NCBI GenBank assembly: GCA_036505015.1
Contig: DASXUC010000040.1
Location: 1 to 9,891, forward strand
Source: DASXUC01 sp036505015
Lineage (GTDB): Bacteria > Sysuimicrobiota > Sysuimicrobiia > Sysuimicrobiales > Kaftiobacteriaceae
Reading direction: 5' to 3'
DNA length: 9,891 nucleotides
Made by a program: the position numbers and the translations under genes
In this document: positions 1 to 5,974 of the stretch, in pieces
Layout of the letters: each line of letters starts with the position of its first letter
How positions within the stretch are numbered: the first letter of the stretch is position 1
The notes under the pieces: generated by a model
Seen by the model: the letters and a program-made list of their open reading frames with translations, nothing else
What the model was told of the DNA's origin: nothing
Databases searched by the model: none

Positions 1-1241
1 TGATGCAGGATCGCTGGGTGCCCGGACTGGCGGAAATGATGAACTATCCCGGCGTCCTCGACGGCGACACGGACGTCCTCGCGAAACTGCGCGCGGCGGC
101 GGGGCGCGTGATCGACGGCCATGCGCCGGCCGTGCGCGGACTCGAGTTGAACGCCTACGCGGGGGCGGGCATCATGTCCGACCATGAGTGCACGACCGTG
201 GACGAAGCCCGCGAGAAGCTCCAGAAGGGCATGTACGTCATGCTGCGTGAGGCGTCCGGGGCGCGCAACCTCATCGACCTGCTGCCGTTGGTCACGCAGA
301 AGACGGCACGGCGGTGCTTCTTTGTGACCGACGACCGGAACCCCCTGTTCCTGCTCGAAGAGGGGCACATCGACTCCATGGTCCGCCAGGCCATCGCGTG
401 GGGGCTCGATCCGTTCCTGGCCCTGCAGTTGGCCTGCCTCAATGCCGCCGAGTACTTTCGACTATACGACCGTGGGGCGGTCGTACCCGGCCGCCGGGCC
501 GACCTGATTACCTTTGATGACCTGCGCGCGCCGCGACCCGCCCAGGTGTATCGCGGCGGCCGGCTGGTCGCGGAGAACGGATCCCTGCTTCCCTACGAGC
601 GGCCCGTGACGCTTCCGGCCCTGCCCGTGTCCATGAACGTGCAGCGGGCGGCTCTGCGCTTCACCGTCGCGGCCTCCGGCATACGCATCCGGGTCATCCA
701 GGTCGTGCCTGATCAGATCGTGACCGAAGCCGCCGAAGACACGGCGAAGGTGGTGGGTGGCGAAGTCGTCGCCGACGTCACGCGCGATCTGCTGAAGATC
801 GCGGTGATCGAGCGCCACACGGGCAGCGGCCGCGTCGGCATCGGGTTCGTGCGAGGGTTTGGTCTCAAGCTCGGCGCCCTGGCCTCGACGGTGGCGCATG
901 ACGCGCACAACATCATCGTCGTCGGCGCGGACGACGAGGCCATGCGCGCAGCGGTCGAGATCCTGATCGACATGAAGGGCGGGCAGGTGGCCGTGGCCGG
1001 CCGGGAGGTGGCGAGGCTTCCGCTGCCCATTGCCGGGTTGCTGTCCGACCGTCCCATCGTCGAGGTAGCGGAGGCCGTCCGCGGGCTGCAGCAGATGGCC
1101 CACCGGATGGGCAGCCGCCTGGACGATCCGTTCATGACGTTGTCGTTTCTGGCGTTGTCGGTCATCCCGGCGCTGAAGATCACCGACCGCGGCTTGCTGG
1201 ATGTCGTGAAGTACGAGATCGTGCCGCTCTTCCTCGATTAG
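1..1241 (+). CDS. ade: Adenine deaminase, C-terminal part (5' end outside window)
   Basis: Adenine deaminase hydrolyses adenine to hypoxanthine and ammonia in purine salvage, in the cytoplasm, using a metal-dependent amidohydrolase site. The visible 412 residues (counted from the ATG at 3) cover the second half of the catalytic barrel and the whole C-terminal domain. Visible signatures are D38-G-H-A-P (H40 is a likely catalytic or metal-site His), the SDHE motif at 59-62, and the TDDR motif at 109-112 with the catalytic Asp. A short beta-rich tail (NAAEYFRLYDRGAVVPG, then GRRADLI) follows. From about residue 220 comes the adenine deaminase C-terminal domain. The family is usually about 570-600 residues, so some 160-190 N-terminal residues, including the first HxH metal motif, lie upstream. 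The ATG at 3 is therefore probably internal. The gene ends with TAG at 1239-1241 and converges on the next gene, with a palindrome between them. Confidence 0.93.
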   Translation, partial: MQDRWVPGLAEMMNYPGVLDGDTDVLAKLRAAAGRVIDGHAPAVRGLELNAYAGAGIMSDHECTTVDEAREKLQKGMYVMLREASGARNLIDLLPLVTQKTARRCFFVTDDRNPLFLLEEGHIDSMVRQAIAWGLDPFLALQLACLNAAEYFRLYDRGAVVPGRRADLITFDDLRAPRPAQVYRGGRLVAENGSLLPYERPVTLPALPVSMNVQRAALRFTVAASGIRIRVIQVVPDQIVTEAAEDTAKVVGGEVVADVTRDLLKIAVIERHTGSGRVGIGFVRGFGLKLGALASTVAHDAHNIIVVGADDEAMRAAVEILIDMKGGQVAVAGREVARLPLPIAGLLSDRPIVEVAEAVRGLQQMAHRMGSRLDDPFMTLSFLALSVIPALKITDRGLLDVVKYEIVPLFLD

Positions 1242-1258
1242 ACCCTCTGATTGCGTAT

Positions 1259-1335
1259 GGGCGAGGGCGCGGGGTGCCTCATGGGCCCCTCCGCCCGGTG
1301 TGGATCCTCCCATTCAACACCCCGCGCCCTCGCCC
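1259..1335. repeat. Long GC-rich palindrome between convergent genes, possible bidirectional terminator
   Basis: Two perfect 18-base arms, GGGCGAGGGCGCGGGGTG at 1259-1276 and its reverse complement at 1318-1335, flank a 41-base loop. The element sits in the 110-base gap between the convergent ade and AlkZ-related genes, where it could end transcription from both sides. There is no T-run after either arm, so it is not a textbook intrinsic terminator. Bases 1265-1294 match the reverse complement of 2168-2197 in 28 of 30 positions, which makes it a member of a dispersed repeat family. The rest of the gap holds no gene that I can support. Confidence 0.8.
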
Positions 1336-1351
1336 TGTGCCTATTAGACCG

Positions 1352-2143
1352 TCATTGGCGGCAGGTGAGCCAGGTGCGACCGGCGGCGGAAATCCGCTGA
1401 CACTTTCCGGCATCGATCAGATCCTCGAGACCCGACGCGGCAAATGGAAACCACTGCCGCGCTTCGCGCTCGGGTGCAACTACCGCGGATCTGACAGCCG
1501 CCAGCCAGAGCCTGCGCTGCGCCTCCGCATAGTCGAGACGGCGTGATGCCTTCCCAAACCGCACCCCAGCGGGAGACGCTGCCCACGGCCGCACCAACGC
1601 GGTGTGGTAGCCCGACTCCGTGTGCAGCGAGGTACTGACCACCAGCAGCTGCCGCTCGAGCCGCACGCGGGCATCGCGGCCCAGCTTGGCGGACGCCTTC
1701 CACCGATCCATCCGGATCTCGCCTGATCGTTGCACGTCATCGAGCAGTGCGCGGGCAAGCGGAGGCAGGTTGTGATAGGCCGCCTCGCGACGCGATCGAT
1801 CGTTGGCGATCCGCGCCACCGAGGGACCCAACGACGCGTCGATCAGCGTCTCCTTTCCCTGAATCAGCGTCGCGACGATCACCGCAGGGGATTGAGACAG
1901 CCGGCGCATCAGCCGGTGAATGCGGAACACCTCCGGATCGGCCATCCAGCTGCCGTGGATCTCATGGCCCACGAGCGCCTCGGCCAGCATCGGCAGGCTG
2001 GACCGGCCAGCCGCGACGACGATCTGTCGCTCCCGCACGAACGCGACCGCCGCGCGGACATTGCGCAGCGGTCGGGAAGGCTCGAGGCGATGCAATCGCA
2101 GCCGCCGTGCCTGCAATTCGTTGAGGAGTTCTAGGTTGGTCAC
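1352..2143 (-). CDS. AlkZ-related winged-helix protein, function unproven
   Basis: A 263-residue protein (from GTG 2143 to TGA 1352-1354), soluble and Arg-rich, with no signal peptide or membrane segment. Its pattern resembles proteins annotated as AlkZ-related. It has an N-terminal QARRLRLHRLEP segment, a central LIQGKETLIDASLGP stretch, and a winged-helix-like region (LPPLARALLDDVQRSGEIRM to KLGRDARVRLERQLLVVS). A C-terminal RRLWLAAVRSAVVAP segment ends in a GLEDLIDAGKCQRI hairpin-like end. AlkZ/HTH_42 proteins are DNA glycosylases that unhook DNA crosslinks. I cannot place the catalytic Gln pair of true AlkZ here, so glycosylase activity is not claimed. The start is uncertain. GTG 2143 fits the onset of the conserved part, and TTG 2155 is also in frame. 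Further upstream the frame runs through the palindrome and into the proS 3' end, so it is unlikely to be coding. No good ribosome binding site is visible. The gene follows proS in the same direction with a 65-base gap. Confidence 0.6.
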   Translation of the reverse strand: MTNLELLNELQARRLRLHRLEPSRPLRNVRAAVAFVRERQIVVAAGRSSLPMLAEALVGHEIHGSWMADPEVFRIHRLMRRLSQSPAVIVATLIQGKETLIDASLGPSVARIANDRSRREAAYHNLPPLARALLDDVQRSGEIRMDRWKASAKLGRDARVRLERQLLVVSTSLHTESGYHTALVRPWAASPAGVRFGKASRRLDYAEAQRRLWLAAVRSAVVAPEREARQWFPFAASGLEDLIDAGKCQRISAAGRTWLTCRQ

Positions 2144-2158
2144 ACTAGTTATCAATGC

Positions 2159-2202
2159 GGAGGGGGCGCGGAGGGGCCCATAAGGCCCCCCGCGCCCCCT
2201 CC
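2159..2202. repeat. GC-rich hairpin between proS and the AlkZ-related gene
   Basis: Arms GGAGGGGGCGCGG (2159-2171) and its exact complement (2190-2202) continue inward through GGGGCC/GGCCCC (2173-2178 and 2184-2189), with one bulged A at 2172 and a five-base loop (2179-2183). That gives about 19 base pairs. It starts 6 bases after the proS stop codon, where a terminator is expected. No T-run follows on the - strand (the next bases are CGCATTGATAAC), so it may slow or partly end transcription, or protect the proS mRNA 3' end. Its core matches the palindrome at 1265-1294 in inverted orientation. Confidence 0.85.
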
Positions 2203-2208
2203 GACAAC

Positions 2209-3651
2209 CTAGTAAGCTCTGGCCCAGTACACCCACACCTTCGCCGGCTTCCCGCACACCACGCACTTCTCGCCGGACGGCCGCTCATCCAGCGGAATGA
2301 CCCGCGGCGACGCGCCGGTTTTCTCGCGCAGGGTGTCTTCGCAGTCCTGAGTCTCGCACCAACCCACCCTCACGAATCCCTTTCGGGCCTGCAAGTCACG
2401 CACCGCGCCGTCGAGGCTCGTGGAGGTGATGATGTGCTCGTCCAGATAGGCCTTGGCCTGATCGTAGATCTGCTGCTGAATCTCGGTCAGGGCCGTGCCG
2501 ATCGCTTCGGGCGCGGCATCAACACTCACGGTGTCTTTCGTCCTTCCGGTCCGGCGAACCAGGACGACCTGGCCCCGGGCAATGTCGCGCGGGCCGATCT
2601 CCACCCGCACCGGCACGCCGCGCAGCTCCCACTCGTTGAACTTCCAGCCCGGCGTGTACGCCTCGCGATCATCGAGCTTCACGCGGAATCGCGGCCGCAG
2701 CGAATCAGCCAGCACGCGCGCGGCAGCCGTCACCGTCCCGTCCTCCTTGCCGAGAATCGGCACGATCACGACTTCATACGGCGCCAGCTTCGGCGGCAGC
2801 ACCAATCCCCGATCGTCGCCGTGCGCCATGATCAGGGTGCCGATCAGCCGGGTGGTCACCGCCCATGACGTCGACCAAATGTACTTCTCTTGATTGTCGC
2901 TGTCCAGGAACTTCACGTTGAACGCTTTGGCGAAATTCTGCCCCAGAAAATGAGACGTACCGGCCTGGATGGCCTGGCCGTCCGGCATCAGCGCCTCAAG
3001 CGTGTAGGTATTGTCGGCCCCGGCAAACCGCTCGCTCGGCGGCTTAGTCCCCACGAGCACCGGAATCGCCAGCACATCCTCCAGCAACTGCTTGTAGATG
3101 CTCAGGATCAGGCGGCACTCCGCGTCGGCGTCTTCCTCGGTGCGGTGGGCGGTGTGGCCCTCGTGCCACAAAAACTCCGTCGTGCGCAGGAACAGCCGCG
3201 TCGACTTCTCCCACCGCACGACGCTGTTCCACTGCAGCAGCAGCAGCGGCAGGTCGCGATAGGATTGAATCCACTTCGCGTACATCGGCAGGATGATGGC
3301 CTCCGACGTCGGGCGCACCGCGAGGCGTTCCGCGAGTTCCTCGTCGCCCCCGTGGGTCACCCATGCCACCTGCGGTGCGAAGCCTTCCACGTGCTCGGCT
3401 TCCTTCTGCAGGAGGCTCTCCGGGACGAGCAGGGGGAAGTAAGCGTTCATGTGGCCCGTATCCTTGAACCGGCGGTCCAACCAGGCCTGGATGGCTTCCC
3501 ACAGCGCGTAGCCGTACGGGCGGATGGCCATGAACCCGCGGACCGGCGAGTAATCCGCCAGCTCCGCCTTCAACGCCACGGCGGTGTACCACTCGCTCAT
3601 GTTGTCGGCCTTCTTTGGAATCTCCTTGACCGCTTCGCGCTCCACGACCAT
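2209..3651 (-). CDS. proS: Prolyl-tRNA synthetase, archaeal/eukaryotic type
   Basis: Class II aminoacyl-tRNA synthetase that charges tRNA-Pro with proline in the cytoplasm. The 480-residue length, the lack of an editing insertion and the C-terminal zinc-like domain ending in Tyr mark the archaeal/eukaryotic type rather than the roughly 570-residue bacterial type. Visible features in order: the N-terminal segment MSEWYTAVALKAELADYSPVRGF (18-40); the proline/ATP-site loop RPTSE (113-117); motif 2 around R156 (FLRTTEFLWHEGHTAH); the GTSHFLGQNF segment (231-240); motif 3 GDDRGLVLPPKLAP (278-291, R281); an anticodon-binding domain from about 292; and cysteines C432, C437, C463 and C466 in the C-terminal domain. 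The start is ATG 3651, with AGGGGGGAG at 3657-3665, five bases upstream. An in-frame TTG at 3678 lies in the leader terminator and is rejected. Expression should be controlled by the T-box upstream. The gene ends with TAG at 2209-2211. Confidence 0.96.
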   Translation of the reverse strand: MVVEREAVKEIPKKADNMSEWYTAVALKAELADYSPVRGFMAIRPYGYALWEAIQAWLDRRFKDTGHMNAYFPLLVPESLLQKEAEHVEGFAPQVAWVTHGGDEELAERLAVRPTSEAIILPMYAKWIQSYRDLPLLLLQWNSVVRWEKSTRLFLRTTEFLWHEGHTAHRTEEDADAECRLILSIYKQLLEDVLAIPVLVGTKPPSERFAGADNTYTLEALMPDGQAIQAGTSHFLGQNFAKAFNVKFLDSDNQEKYIWSTSWAVTTRLIGTLIMAHGDDRGLVLPPKLAPYEVVIVPILGKEDGTVTAAARVLADSLRPRFRVKLDDREAYTPGWKFNEWELRGVPVRVEIGPRDIARGQVVLVRRTGRTKDTVSVDAAPEAIGTALTEIQQQIYDQAKAYLDEHIITSTSLDGAVRDLQARKGFVRVGWCETQDCEDTLREKTGASPRVIPLDERPSGEKCVVCGKPAKVWVYWARAY

Positions 3652-3671
3652 CAGCGCTCCCCCCTCGTCCG

Positions 3672-3706
3672 AAAACAAAAACGCCCCGTCCGCAAGGGAC
3701 GGGACG
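3672..3706 (-). terminator. T-box intrinsic terminator of proS
   Basis: On the - strand CGTCCCGTCC (3706-3697) pairs with GGACGGGGCG (3691-3682) around a five-base loop, with one G-U pair. TTTTTGTTTT follows at 3681-3672. This is a strong intrinsic terminator only about 20 bases before the proS start codon. Its 5' arm overlaps the sequence that would pair with the T-box in the antiterminator form. Confidence 0.92.
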
Positions 3707-3840
3707 CGCCCGTGGTACCACCCTCATTCCGGCGTCAGCCGGCTCTCACCTCGTCGTTAGCGGGACGAGTCTCCGGGCCGCTTTCGCCATCCAGGCTCGC
3801 GGCCGGCTCAGGGTTGGGATCCCCTCATCGCCGTATGTGC
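3672..3840 (-). promoter_or_regulatory. T-box riboswitch leader controlling proS
   Basis: The - strand leader contains the T-box consensus AGGGTGGTACCACG at 3724-3711, followed by the terminator hairpin and T-run. Upstream are several helices: a 5' hairpin with arms ATCGCC/GGCGAT, a stem CCGGCCGC/GCGGCCCGG with the loop part GGATGGCGAAA, the hairpin CTCGTC/GACGAG, and CCGGC/GCCGG just before the T-box. T-box leaders bind a specific tRNA. Uncharged tRNA stabilises the antiterminator and lets transcription continue. Here the tRNA should be tRNA-Pro because proS follows. I could not fix the specifier codon with confidence. Proline triplets CCC/CCG occur at 3764-3761, and CCC triplets occur in GGATCCCAACCC further 5'. 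The exact 5' boundary is inferred from the promoter. Confidence 0.92.
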
Positions 3841-3845
3841 AGGCG

Positions 3846-3875
3846 ATTGTATCACGGTGGATGCACACCGTTCAA
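3846..3875 (-). promoter_or_regulatory. Sigma-70-like promoter for the proS leader
   Basis: The - strand reads TTGAAC (3875-3870), an 18-base spacer, then TACAAT (3851-3846), which matches the -10 consensus in five of six bases. It would start the T-box transcript near 3839, just 5' of its first helices. It overlaps the last codons and stop of the thioredoxin-like gene. The position relative to the T-box is strong support; the -35 match is only four of six. Confidence 0.65.
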
Positions 3876-4268
3876 GCCCAATTGCGCAGTCAGCTTAGCC
3901 GCGGCGGCGAGCGTGTGGTTGATGGCCACCACGCGCCCGTTTGAGGCGATGACGACCGTGCTCGGCACGCTGAGGATGCCGAACCGCTCCGCCAGCGCAG
4001 GGTCCACCGTCGCATCAACTTCGCGTACGTCGACGGCGTGCGGATGGGTGAGGTGCAGCCGCTCCAGCGCAGGCTTCTGGGCAGTGCGGCACGGTGCGCA
4101 GTCCGGCGTGGTGAACGCGATGACGAGCGCCCGCGTGCCCGGCGGTGAAGGAAGCAGATCCGCGGCGGTGCCGGCGCGGAAGCGGCGTGTGCGCGACGAC
4201 AGCGCGGCCCACAGCAGCACTGCCGCGATCACGACGCTGAGGAGCACGATCAGCCGGACCGCCGGCAT
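3852..4268 (-). CDS. Membrane-anchored thioredoxin-like protein
   Basis: A 138-residue protein. Residues 5-24 form one hydrophobic segment, followed by an Arg-rich stretch (26-31). The thioredoxin-like domain follows with FTTPDCAPC at 52-60 (redox CxxC, C57 and C60), the VDATVDP strand region (84-90), and the cis-proline loop SVPST (100-104, P102). This suits a thiol-disulfide or reductant role with the domain tethered to the membrane. The hydrophobic N-terminus makes an extracytoplasmic location plausible, but topology is inferred. The start ATG 4266-4268 lies two bases after the stop of the DUF4395 gene, so the two are almost certainly co-transcribed and perhaps translationally coupled. The partner protein also has a CxxC in a membrane segment. 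Thioredoxin family membership is firm; the substrate is unknown. Confidence 0.88.
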   Translation of the reverse strand: MPAVRLIVLLSVVIAAVLLWAALSSRTRRFRAGTAADLLPSPPGTRALVIAFTTPDCAPCRTAQKPALERLHLTHPHAVDVREVDATVDPALAERFGILSVPSTVVIASNGRVVAINHTLAAAAKLTAQLGLNGVHPP

Positions 4269-4270
4269 CG

Positions 4271-4696
4271 CTAGGCCGCTCGACGGATCAATCCGTACCG
4301 GCGGAGCTGGTAGTACACGAAGCAGCCGGCGCAGAAGTTAAACACGACGTTCAGCATTGCCAGCGCGGCAACGATCAGCGTCAGTGCCCATCCCAGCGCA
4401 GGAGTGCCTACGGCCAACGCGGCCCACGACGCCCCCAGAAACGCGGCGCCCACGCCCTGGGCGAACCGGTGCGGCGCCGGATCATCGTCCAACACGTTTG
4501 GCCGCAGCAATCCCGCCGGCAGCACGGCATACCGATAGACCAGACGGAATGGTCCCCAGGCCGGGAGCGCGGTGCTGAAGGCCATAATCACCGCCAGGAC
4601 CCCGACAAGCCAGTCCGCGTTGGCGACGAACGCCGCCAGAGACAGCACGGTGAGGCTTACCTGTGAAAACTTGATCGCATTGTGATCGACTTTCAT
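4271..4696 (-). CDS. DUF4395 family integral membrane protein
   Basis: A 141-residue membrane protein with about four hydrophobic segments (roughly 11-25, 29-45, 82-98 and 102-127). It matches the DUF4395 pattern: an N-terminal DHNAIKFSQ segment, then LPAWGPFRLVYRYAVLP (44-60), LRPNVLDDDPAPHRFAQG (64-81), and the ending FNFCAGCFVYYQL (119-131) with a CxxC pair, C122 and C125. The molecular function of the family is not established. The neighbouring thioredoxin-like gene and the membrane CxxC suggest thiol-redox chemistry, which is inference. The start is ATG 4696, because GGAGGAGG lies at 4706-4713, nine bases upstream. The longer in-frame TTG at 4717 would put the ribosome binding site inside the coding region. 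A promoter candidate lies about 180-200 bases upstream. Confidence 0.85.
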   Translation of the reverse strand: MKVDHNAIKFSQVSLTVLSLAAFVANADWLVGVLAVIMAFSTALPAWGPFRLVYRYAVLPAGLLRPNVLDDDPAPHRFAQGVGAAFLGASWAALAVGTPALGWALTLIVAALAMLNVVFNFCAGCFVYYQLRRYGLIRRAA

Positions 4697-4873
4697 GTGC
4701 GCCAACCTCCTCCACAATGGTCTGCGAGCACCGCATGGATCCAGCGGCGGTCAAACAGCGGAGACAGGTTGCGTGCCTGGCGGGATTACGCGAAACGGCC
4801 TGGCGAAGGCACACCCTGCCTCCGCCGGGGACAGATGCATTGCCGGGGCATGTAATAGCGGATCATTGTCTCC

Positions 4874-4902
4874 ACATTACGGAGCGCGGCGCGCCCTGTC
4901 AA
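4874..4902 (-). promoter_or_regulatory. Promoter candidate for the DUF4395/thioredoxin operon, with long leader
   Basis: The - strand has a perfect TTGACA (4902-4897), a 17-base spacer, and TAATGT (4879-4874), which keeps the T1, A2 and T6 positions of the -10 box. It begins 10 bases downstream of the terC coding end. Transcription would start near 4867, giving a leader of about 170 bases to ATG 4696. The region 4697-4911 holds no gene that I can support. Two short open frames in the leader (about 21 and 29 codons) have no clear ribosome binding site. Confidence 0.55.
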
Positions 4903-4911
4903 GCGGCTCAG

Positions 4912-5934
4912 TCAGGGCTTGCGTGTCGGCTCATCCCTGCGCGCGCGATCCCCACGACGCCACCGGCCCTTCCGCGGAGGCCGCTCACCATCGCGCGAGG
5001 GACGACCCCGCAGGTCCTCGTCGAGATCCGCTCCGCTCGCGCGGCGCCGGATCGTGAGCGCAAATGCCAGCGCGCGAATGACGGCCACGCTGCCACCCAG
5101 CAGCCAGGACAGCGGCTTCAGCGCGTAGACGAAGACGAGATCGATGTATCCGAGGACGCGGCGCAGCCAGCGCAAGCGGCGGCCAAACCGCTGCACGGCC
5201 TTGCTGCGCCCCCACAGCAACGTCACGCCGAGCGTGCTCAGCGACACCGCGAATTTCTGCAGATCGGTGGGATGGATGCCCAGGAAGTCTTCCATCAACA
5301 GCATCACCCCGATGTTGAACACCAGCAGGTAGGCGGCGGCTTCCAGTTCGGGGTAGCGCTCAATCAGGTAGACAAAGATCCCCGCCGCGAACCGCATCGT
5401 GATGATGCCCAGGAAGACACCGGTCATCACCACCCAGAGCTCACGCGACAGGGCCACCGCCGCAACGACGTTGTCGAGACTGAACGCGAGGTCGGCCATT
5501 TCGACCGCGAGCACAACGCTCCAGAACGCGCGGCCGACCTTGGCCACCGGCTCGCCCGCGGCCTCCGCTGCGGCGGCACGTGCCTCCGCGGGCGTCTCCC
5601 CCAGGTGGTCGGCGGCGAGCTTGATGAGGTACAGCCCACCCAGCAGCAGCAGCCATTTGTTCTGCACCACCCACGAGGCGATAAACAGCATGCTGCCGCG
5701 GCCCAGGTAGGCTCCGAAGAGACCGACCTTCAGCGCGGCCATGCGCTGGCCGCCGAGCAGACGGTGGGTCGGTTTCTGCAGGCGCCGCAGGGCCCGCGGC
5801 CAGGGGATGGTTTCTTTCTGGGGAAGGTGCGCGACCATCGCCCCCAGGACCGCGGCATTGTCAATGGAGAGAATACCCTCGAGGTAGATGAGCTGGAGGA
5901 TGATGAAGAGGACGCTCAGATCCCAGTTCGGCAT
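4912..5934 (-). CDS. TerC family integral membrane protein
   Basis: A 340-residue protein with about seven to nine membrane segments. TerC-family proteins are named after tellurite resistance; several members are linked to metal (manganese) efflux or to partner membrane proteins. The two repeated acidic signatures are present: EGILSIDN (19-26, with E19, D25 and N26) and EMADLAFSLDN (145-155, with E145, D148, D154 and N155), each inside a hydrophobic segment. A third conserved region is MLLMEDFLGIHP (211-222). The cytoplasmic loop 112-132 is Ala/Glu-rich. The C-terminal 45 residues are very rich in Arg, Asp and Pro and look disordered. The start is ATG 5934. No ribosome binding site is visible in the 40-base gap after tctA, but TACAAT lies 10 bases upstream, suggesting a very short or leaderless transcript. 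The substrate cannot be assigned from sequence. Confidence 0.9.
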   Translation of the reverse strand: MPNWDLSVLFIILQLIYLEGILSIDNAAVLGAMVAHLPQKETIPWPRALRRLQKPTHRLLGGQRMAALKVGLFGAYLGRGSMLFIASWVVQNKWLLLLGGLYLIKLAADHLGETPAEARAAAAEAAGEPVAKVGRAFWSVVLAVEMADLAFSLDNVVAAVALSRELWVVMTGVFLGIITMRFAAGIFVYLIERYPELEAAAYLLVFNIGVMLLMEDFLGIHPTDLQKFAVSLSTLGVTLLWGRSKAVQRFGRRLRWLRRVLGYIDLVFVYALKPLSWLLGGSVAVIRALAFALTIRRRASGADLDEDLRGRPSRDGERPPRKGRWRRGDRARRDEPTRKP

Positions 5935-5943
5935 CGTGCCGTC

Positions 5944-5949
5944 ATTGTA
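5944..5949 (-). promoter_or_regulatory. Possible -10 box of terC
   Basis: TACAAT on the - strand, five of six matches to the -10 consensus and the same hexamer as in the proS promoter. It lies nine bases (5935-5943) before the terC ATG. No recognisable -35 box is found 16-18 bases upstream. If real, transcription would begin within a few bases of the start codon. Readthrough from tctA is the alternative. Confidence 0.3.
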
Positions 5950-5974
5950 CCGAGTGGGACGCAGCCCGCGCTAG

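Noticed and set aside
1242..2215. Insertion sequence around the AlkZ-related gene
   Set aside because: Despite the related palindromes on both sides, there is no transposase, and the flanks show no obvious target-site duplication. It is kept only as a repeat-pair observation.
2144..2266. Upstream extension of the AlkZ-related protein to 2266
   Set aside because: The extra 41 residues would be translated from the GC palindrome and the end of proS, give Gly/Arg-rich low-complexity sequence, and lack a ribosome binding site.
3652..3678. Earlier TTG start for proS at 3678
   Set aside because: It lies in the T-run of the leader terminator. ATG 3651 has a strong ribosome binding site five bases upstream and fits the family N-terminus.
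2890..4341. Long + strand open frame (483 codons) opposite proS and the thioredoxin-like gene
   Set aside because: It crosses the proS coding sequence, the T-box leader and the thioredoxin-like gene, all well supported on the other strand. The translation resembles no protein family.
4780..4860. Short open frames of about 21 and 29 codons in the leader of the DUF4395 gene
   Set aside because: They lack clear ribosome binding sites and any recognisable composition; frames this short are expected by chance.
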